Shown here: positions 5,154-8,436 of the stretch, piece after piece
How the letters are laid out: every line of letters begins with the position of its first letter
How positions within the stretch are numbered: the stretch's first letter is position 1
DNA from: an uncultured Faecalibacterium sp.
Lineage (GTDB): Bacteria > Bacillota > Clostridia > Oscillospirales > Ruminococcaceae
NCBI GenBank assembly: GCA_900765105.1
Contig: CAAFQM010000222.1
Location: 1 to 8,436, forward strand
Length of the DNA stretch: 8,436 nt
Direction of reading: 5' to 3'
Program-made: the position numbers and the translations under genes
Notes under the pieces: model-generated
What the model was told of the DNA's origin: nothing
Seen by the model: only the letters and a program-made list of their open reading frames with translations
Database searches by the model: none

Positions 5154-7127
5154 TTACCTCTCCTTGATCCTCACACGAATCTTTTTGACAGCAGCCACAC
5201 TCGAAGGGTCATCTGCCGCACAGCAGAGGACCGTCACTTCCCCTTCTGCCTGCTGTGAATAGGCATCCGAGATCGTCAGTGCCGCACTGTTATTGCTGCG
5301 CATCTCGCCCCACCTGAGGGAGAGATTCATCCCGGCAGAATCGTAGGCCATCGCTGTAAACTTTTCCGGGATATTGCCGCTGAAGGAAATCTCCACCTCG
5401 TCTTCACCGCCCTGCACAAGCGTGATGCTGTCATAGTCCGCATCGATTTTGGCATCGTTTCGCACTGGGGCATCAACACTGTGCAGCGTGACAGAATTGC
5501 TCTTACCTCGATAAGTAGCGGTGAGGACAAAGTCGCCGGCTTTTCTGGCCGTCAGAACGCCATCCTTCACATCCGCGATCTCCTGATCGCTGGTTTCCCA
5601 CGAAATGCCCTCCGAATTGCTGTACAACGTCCAGTTATCTGCCTTCAAAGCAGGAAGGATACTGTCCCCTGCCACAAGCACGGATGTGGTCGTAAGGATC
5701 TGCAGCGATTCGGGCGGAGTCTCATCCGGTGCAGTCATACTGCCTTCCAGCGCGGCTCCTGCGTTCTCTCCTGTGACATGGATGCTGATCTCTGCCGTTT
5801 TGCCCTGATAGCTTGCTTTGATGGTTACAAGTCCATCTCCAATTCCTGTCACGACGCCGTCGCTGCTGACCGCTGCAACAGACTCGTCCTCAGTGGACCA
5901 CTCCAGCCCTTCTTCCCTTCGATAAAGATATTCCCCATCCTTCAGGGCCAGTTCTGTTGTCTCACCCACCGCGATCTCCGTCCGGTCTGCCTGGATCTGT
6001 GCGTTGGTGAACAGCACCGTTCCGCTGGATGCCGCCGGTTTTGCAGAACTCTCTTTTCTGCCGCCGAGCGCGATCCCGGCCCCTGCAACGCCTACGATGA
6101 TCACCGCCAGAACGGCCGCAACAGCTTTTTTCCCGCCGAAGCCTGCACGTTCCGGATGGGTTTCCATCTTTATGGTTTTCATCTTGACAGTCCGGTTATC
6201 ATTCAGCTGCAACAGGTCACGGTGCATCTCTGCTGGGGAGGTATACCGTTTTTTCGGGTCCGCCTCACATGCTTTCAGCACGATCCGTTGCAGCATTTCG
6301 CTGCCGTGCACCGGCGGCGGAAGCTTTTTTCCGCTCAGACGCATCCCGTTTGCCTGCTGGAGCAGCATCGGGGTGATCTGCTGCGGAGCCGGCGGACAGA
6401 ACGGCATCCGGTTATCGTTTAAAAGCTGGTACATGACCAGTCCCAGAGAGTAGGTGTCAACACTGCTCCCGTATTTCTGGCCGCTAAGCACTTCCGGTGC
6501 AACATAGGCCGGCGTTCCGATCTGCGTTGATGCTCCTGCACCTTTTTCCGGAATGCAGGCAATGCCAAAATCGCCAAGCTTATAGTCGCCGGTCTTTGAA
6601 ATAAAGATATTATCCGGCTTGATATCACGGTGAATGATCCCGAACTTCTGGCAGTCTTCCAGCGCCTTGCACAGGTCGCAGCCCAGACGAACGACATCTT
6701 CCTCCGAGACGCTCTGCAGATTTTCGTATTGGCGGCTGATCGGCGTCAGCAGTTCCATCCGGATGAAAATATACCATCCGAAGCCGTCTGTCCGCTCTAC
6801 GATCCGGTGGTCCTCATAGCTCACGATATTGCTGTGCCCCTTGACATCGTTCATAATCGTGATCTCATGGGTAAAATTCTTCACTGTCTCGTAAAAATAA
6901 TTCCGGATCCCATTCTGATCCATTCCGCTGGTCATTACACTTTTCAGTTCTTCGTCCGAAGACGGCACCGCAATGACCTTCAATGCACTGGTAAAGGTCT
7001 TGTCTTCAAACTGGCCGCGGCGTTCGATTTCAAAAACTTTACCAAATCCGCCCTCACCGATCAGACGCGTGATGTACCATGCATCAAAAAAAGGCTCAAA
7101 CTGTCTGAAGTAATCAACATCCTGCAT
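5154..7127 (-). CDS. Transmembrane Ser/Thr protein kinase with Ig-like (Big_2-type) extracellular domains
   Basis: The 657-residue protein has a cytoplasmic Hanks-type kinase domain (~18-307): GEGGFGKV (24-31), the ATP-binding Lys in ALKVI (K50), the probable helix-C Glu (E88), HRDIKPDN (166-173, catalytic D168), DFG (186-188), GTPAYVAPE (204-212) with T205 and T201 as likely activation sites. All key residues are present, so it should be active. A ~25-residue insert lies between K50 and E88. One membrane span follows (~335-356). Outside are two Big_2-like domains (~378-452 and ~475-551, each with the W.(T/S).(D/Q).(S/E).A.V......G..TA.. type core) and a third, divergent Ig-like domain (~560-655). 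PrkC/Stk kinases of Firmicutes normally carry PASTA repeats here; none is seen. GAGGTGGA (7131-7138) supports the start. No PP2C phosphatase or FHA gene is nearby. Role inferred: envelope sensing with the coupled lipoprotein. Confidence 0.92.
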   Translation of the reverse strand: MQDVDYFRQFEPFFDAWYITRLIGEGGFGKVFEIERRGQFEDKTFTSALKVIAVPSSDEELKSVMTSGMDQNGIRNYFYETVKNFTHEITIMNDVKGHSNIVSYEDHRIVERTDGFGWYIFIRMELLTPISRQYENLQSVSEEDVVRLGCDLCKALEDCQKFGIIHRDIKPDNIFISKTGDYKLGDFGIACIPEKGAGASTQIGTPAYVAPEVLSGQKYGSSVDTYSLGLVMYQLLNDNRMPFCPPAPQQITPMLLQQANGMRLSGKKLPPPVHGSEMLQRIVLKACEADPKKRYTSPAEMHRDLLQLNDNRTVKMKTIKMETHPERAGFGGKKAVAAVLAVIIVGVAGAGIALGGRKESSAKPAASSGTVLFTNAQIQADRTEIAVGETTELALKDGEYLYRREEGLEWSTEDESVAAVSSDGVVTGIGDGLVTIKASYQGKTAEISIHVTGENAGAALEGSMTAPDETPPESLQILTTTSVLVAGDSILPALKADNWTLYSNSEGISWETSDQEIADVKDGVLTARKAGDFVLTATYRGKSNSVTLHSVDAPVRNDAKIDADYDSITLVQGGEDEVEISFSGNIPEKFTAMAYDSAGMNLSLRWGEMRSNNSAALTISDAYSQQAEGEVTVLCCAADDPSSVAAVKKIRVRIKER

Positions 7128-7154
7128 AATTCCACCTCATTCTATGGCAAACCG

Positions 7155-7799
7155 TTACTGCTTTTCCGGCTTATACTGCAGCAGCCGTTCGGAGACAAGG
7201 CCATTGAAGAACTGGATGAAAGGCCCAAGGCAGAATGCGCAGATGAGCGTTCCGATGCCCACAAGGCCGCCCAGCAGCCAGCAGATGAGCGCACACAGGG
7301 CGTCGGTAAAAACACGGCACCCGAAGTACGGGAAGGGCGTGTAGTCCCGCAGGCCCAGCGACAGATAATCATAAGGCGCAATGCCAAGGTCTGCCGTCTG
7401 GTAGAGGGACGCGCCCAGCGCCGTGACCGGAACCGCCAGCGCCACCCACAGCAGCTGCACCGGCAGGCCCCGCGCCGCGGCCGGGCCAAAGTGGGCCGCA
7501 ATGGGGTCGTAGAAGGCCGTGACAATGAACCCGACGCCGATGCCGTTGACAAAGGTGCCAAGGCCGATGTACTTGCGCCCGAACCAGAACTGCAGTGCAA
7601 AGAACAGGATGTTCGTGCACAGGTTCTGCACGCCCAGCGAGATGCCCAGCATCTCGGCCAGACGCATATTCAGTGCGCTGATGGAGTCGTTGCCAAGGTG
7701 AGACTGCTTGAACAGTGCAATGCCCAGCCCGATGATCACAATACCGACCACCATGCCGAGGATGCGCCGCGCCGAGGGCATCTGCGGGTTCTTTTTCAT
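7155..7799 (-). CDS. YczE/YyaS/YitT-family integral membrane protein
   Basis: The 214-residue protein is very hydrophobic, with about six predicted membrane spans (roughly 11-30, 57-74, 78-98, 111-132, 160-180 and 181-201). It has the family signature G.ALF....LG.D..S.L, seen at 26-43 and again in related form at 129-146 (GASLYQTADLGIAPYDYL). This suggests two related halves. Members are often annotated as membrane proteins of unknown function, and no substrate is established, so none is claimed. The start at 7799 has AAGGAG (7809-7814) 9 bases upstream. It lies 47 bases after the CobW-like gene and 27 before the kinase, so it is probably co-transcribed with the former. It is markedly richer in GC than the kinase gene beside it. 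Confidence 0.75.
   Translation of the reverse strand: MKKNPQMPSARRILGMVVGIVIIGLGIALFKQSHLGNDSISALNMRLAEMLGISLGVQNLCTNILFFALQFWFGRKYIGLGTFVNGIGVGFIVTAFYDPIAAHFGPAAARGLPVQLLWVALAVPVTALGASLYQTADLGIAPYDYLSLGLRDYTPFPYFGCRVFTDALCALICWLLGGLVGIGTLICAFCLGPFIQFFNGLVSERLLQYKPEKQ
7170..7198 (-). promoter_or_regulatory. Possible internal promoter for the kinase-lipoprotein pair
   Basis: On the minus strand TTGTCT (7193-7198) and TATAAG (7170-7175) are 17 bases apart, inside the last codons of the YczE-like gene. Transcription would begin near 7163, about 36 bases before the kinase start. The -10 matches 5 of 6 consensus positions, the -35 only about half. It would let the cassette be expressed separately from the upstream genes. 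Confidence 0.35.
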
Positions 7800-7830
7800 G
7801 ATTCTGTTCTCCTTTTTTGCACCAGTTTTA

Positions 7831-7842
7831 CAACGTTCGTTG
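7831..7842. repeat. Short perfect palindrome upstream of the YczE-like gene
   Basis: CAACG and CGTTG flank a TT centre. It lies in the 47-base gap between the CobW-like gene and the YczE-like gene, about 17 bases upstream of the latter's AAGGAG. The 2-base centre is too tight for a good hairpin with full arms, so a protein-binding site is as likely as RNA structure. It may be chance. Confidence 0.2.
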
Positions 7843-7847
7843 AAAGC

Positions 7848-8436
7848 TCAGCGGTGAAGCTGCGTTTCGATCCTTGCCCTGTCCAGCCCCTCGCCGATGA
7901 CGATGAGCACATCCTGCCCCTGCGGGATGGGGGCCAGTGTCTGCCCGGCGGCGGTGGCGTTCAGCTCCAGCCAGCCGTCCCGGGTGGGGGCAAACCCCTT
8001 GACCCGCAGCACCTGCCCGCAGGCCGGGTCCCCGAACAGCCGGGCAGCTGCCTGCTGCAGCTGCTCCACCGTGAGGTGCTGTTCCAGAAAGCACAGGGAG
8101 CCGAAGGCCTTGTGCTCATCAAAGTGCAGCTTTTCGCAGCTGGCCTGCCGCATGCCGCAGGCGGCGATCTGTGCAAGGTCGGCGTCGGTGAGGGCGGCCC
8201 AGTCCCTGGTGAGGATCTCGTCCGGGGCAAAGCGGCGGGAGCACTTGCAGGCTTCCAGCGCGCGGTCCAGGTGGGCAATGGCTGCCCGGCACTGTTCCGG
8301 CCCGGCCTGCGGCGCACGGCTCAGCAGCACCCGGCCTGCATTGGCCGTCTCGGAGGCCAGCAGATATCCCGCCTGCGGCGACAATGCTTCCGGCAGCATG
8401 GCGTCCACTTTGTTGCCATTGCCAACGGCGTGGACA
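7848..8436 (-). CDS. CobW-like (COG0523) GTP-binding protein, C-terminal part (cut by window edge)
   Basis: About 195 C-terminal residues are visible; the frame is open at the right edge, so the start and the P-loop GTPase motifs lie outside. What remains resembles the end of the COG0523 G domain (SPQAGYLLASETANAGRVLLS, 8317-8379, the 'A..vllnK' zone) followed by the CobW C-terminal domain, with VLRVKGFAPTRDGWLEL (matching the usual vlR.KG......w) and a closing VIGEGLDRARIETQL (matching iG.gLd...l...L). COG0523 proteins are GTP-dependent metallochaperones for zinc, cobalt or other metals; which metal cannot be told here. The diagnostic metal-binding CxCC motif would sit in the missing part. 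GTG 8406-8408 is only an internal codon. It is probably the first visible gene of the minus-strand cluster. The assignment is from C-terminal pattern only, so moderately sure. Confidence 0.6.
   Translation of the reverse strand, partial: VHAVGNGNKVDAMLPEALSPQAGYLLASETANAGRVLLSRAPQAGPEQCRAAIAHLDRALEACKCSRRFAPDEILTRDWAALTDADLAQIAACGMRQASCEKLHFDEHKAFGSLCFLEQHLTVEQLQQAAARLFGDPACGQVLRVKGFAPTRDGWLELNATAAGQTLAPIPQGQDVLIVIGEGLDRARIETQLHR

Noticed and set aside
4256..5167. A 303-codon plus-strand frame opposite the lipoprotein gene
   Set aside because: The minus-strand frame has a lipobox, an OmpA domain and a proper ribosome site; the plus-strand product is rich in Arg, His and Cys with no motif.
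5481..6422. A 313-codon plus-strand frame opposite the kinase gene
   Set aside because: It covers the kinase's own transmembrane and Big_2 regions in antisense and has the Cys/His/Arg-rich look of a shadow frame.
2984..7127. Kinase cassette as a phage-defence module
   Set aside because: No nuclease, toxin or other effector is present, and the lipobox, membrane span and OmpA domain point to the envelope instead.

Overview
This window looks like a chromosomal segment of a Gram-positive gut Clostridia bacterium. The best guess is Faecalibacterium or a close Oscillospiraceae/Ruminococcaceae relative. That rests on the Clostridia-type PurA variant, the ArgG end sequences, the GC-rich housekeeping flanks, the AGGAGG-like ribosome sites and a single-membrane-type lipoprotein. 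It is inference from remembered family features, not from a database search. No rRNA, tRNA, CRISPR array, insertion sequence or prophage gene was seen.

Left part (1-2870). A LysR-type regulator, cut by the window edge, points left from about 313. Facing right is a strong sigma-70-type promoter (369-397). It is followed by a 30-codon reading frame (472-564) made of the first residues of argininosuccinate synthase (ArgG) joined in frame to what looks like its last residues, then by purA (571-1872) and pyrB (1863-2813). ArgG, PurA and PyrB all consume L-aspartate (with citrulline, IMP and carbamoyl phosphate), so this reads as an aspartate-spending operon whose first gene has collapsed to a stub. 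A T-N11-A dyad centred near -65 of the predicted start, and an inverted repeat at that start, are candidate control sites. A hairpin with T-runs on both sides (2829-2869) ends the operon and can also serve the convergent genes.

Middle part (2984-7127, minus strand). A two-gene cassette: a transmembrane Ser/Thr protein kinase with Ig-like (Big_2-type) outer domains instead of PASTA repeats, and, translationally coupled to it, a 722-residue lipoprotein ending in an OmpA/MotB-type peptidoglycan-binding domain. In sampled lines this cassette has visibly lower GC than both flanks. It is the best candidate here for a little-described system: a kinase plus wall-anchored lipoprotein pair that could sense the envelope.

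Right part (7155-8436, minus strand). A YczE/YyaS/YitT-type membrane protein sits downstream of the C-terminal part of a CobW-like (COG0523) GTP-binding protein that runs off the window. All four minus-strand genes are closely spaced, so some read-through from the CobW-like gene to the lipoprotein is likely. A possible internal promoter precedes the kinase.
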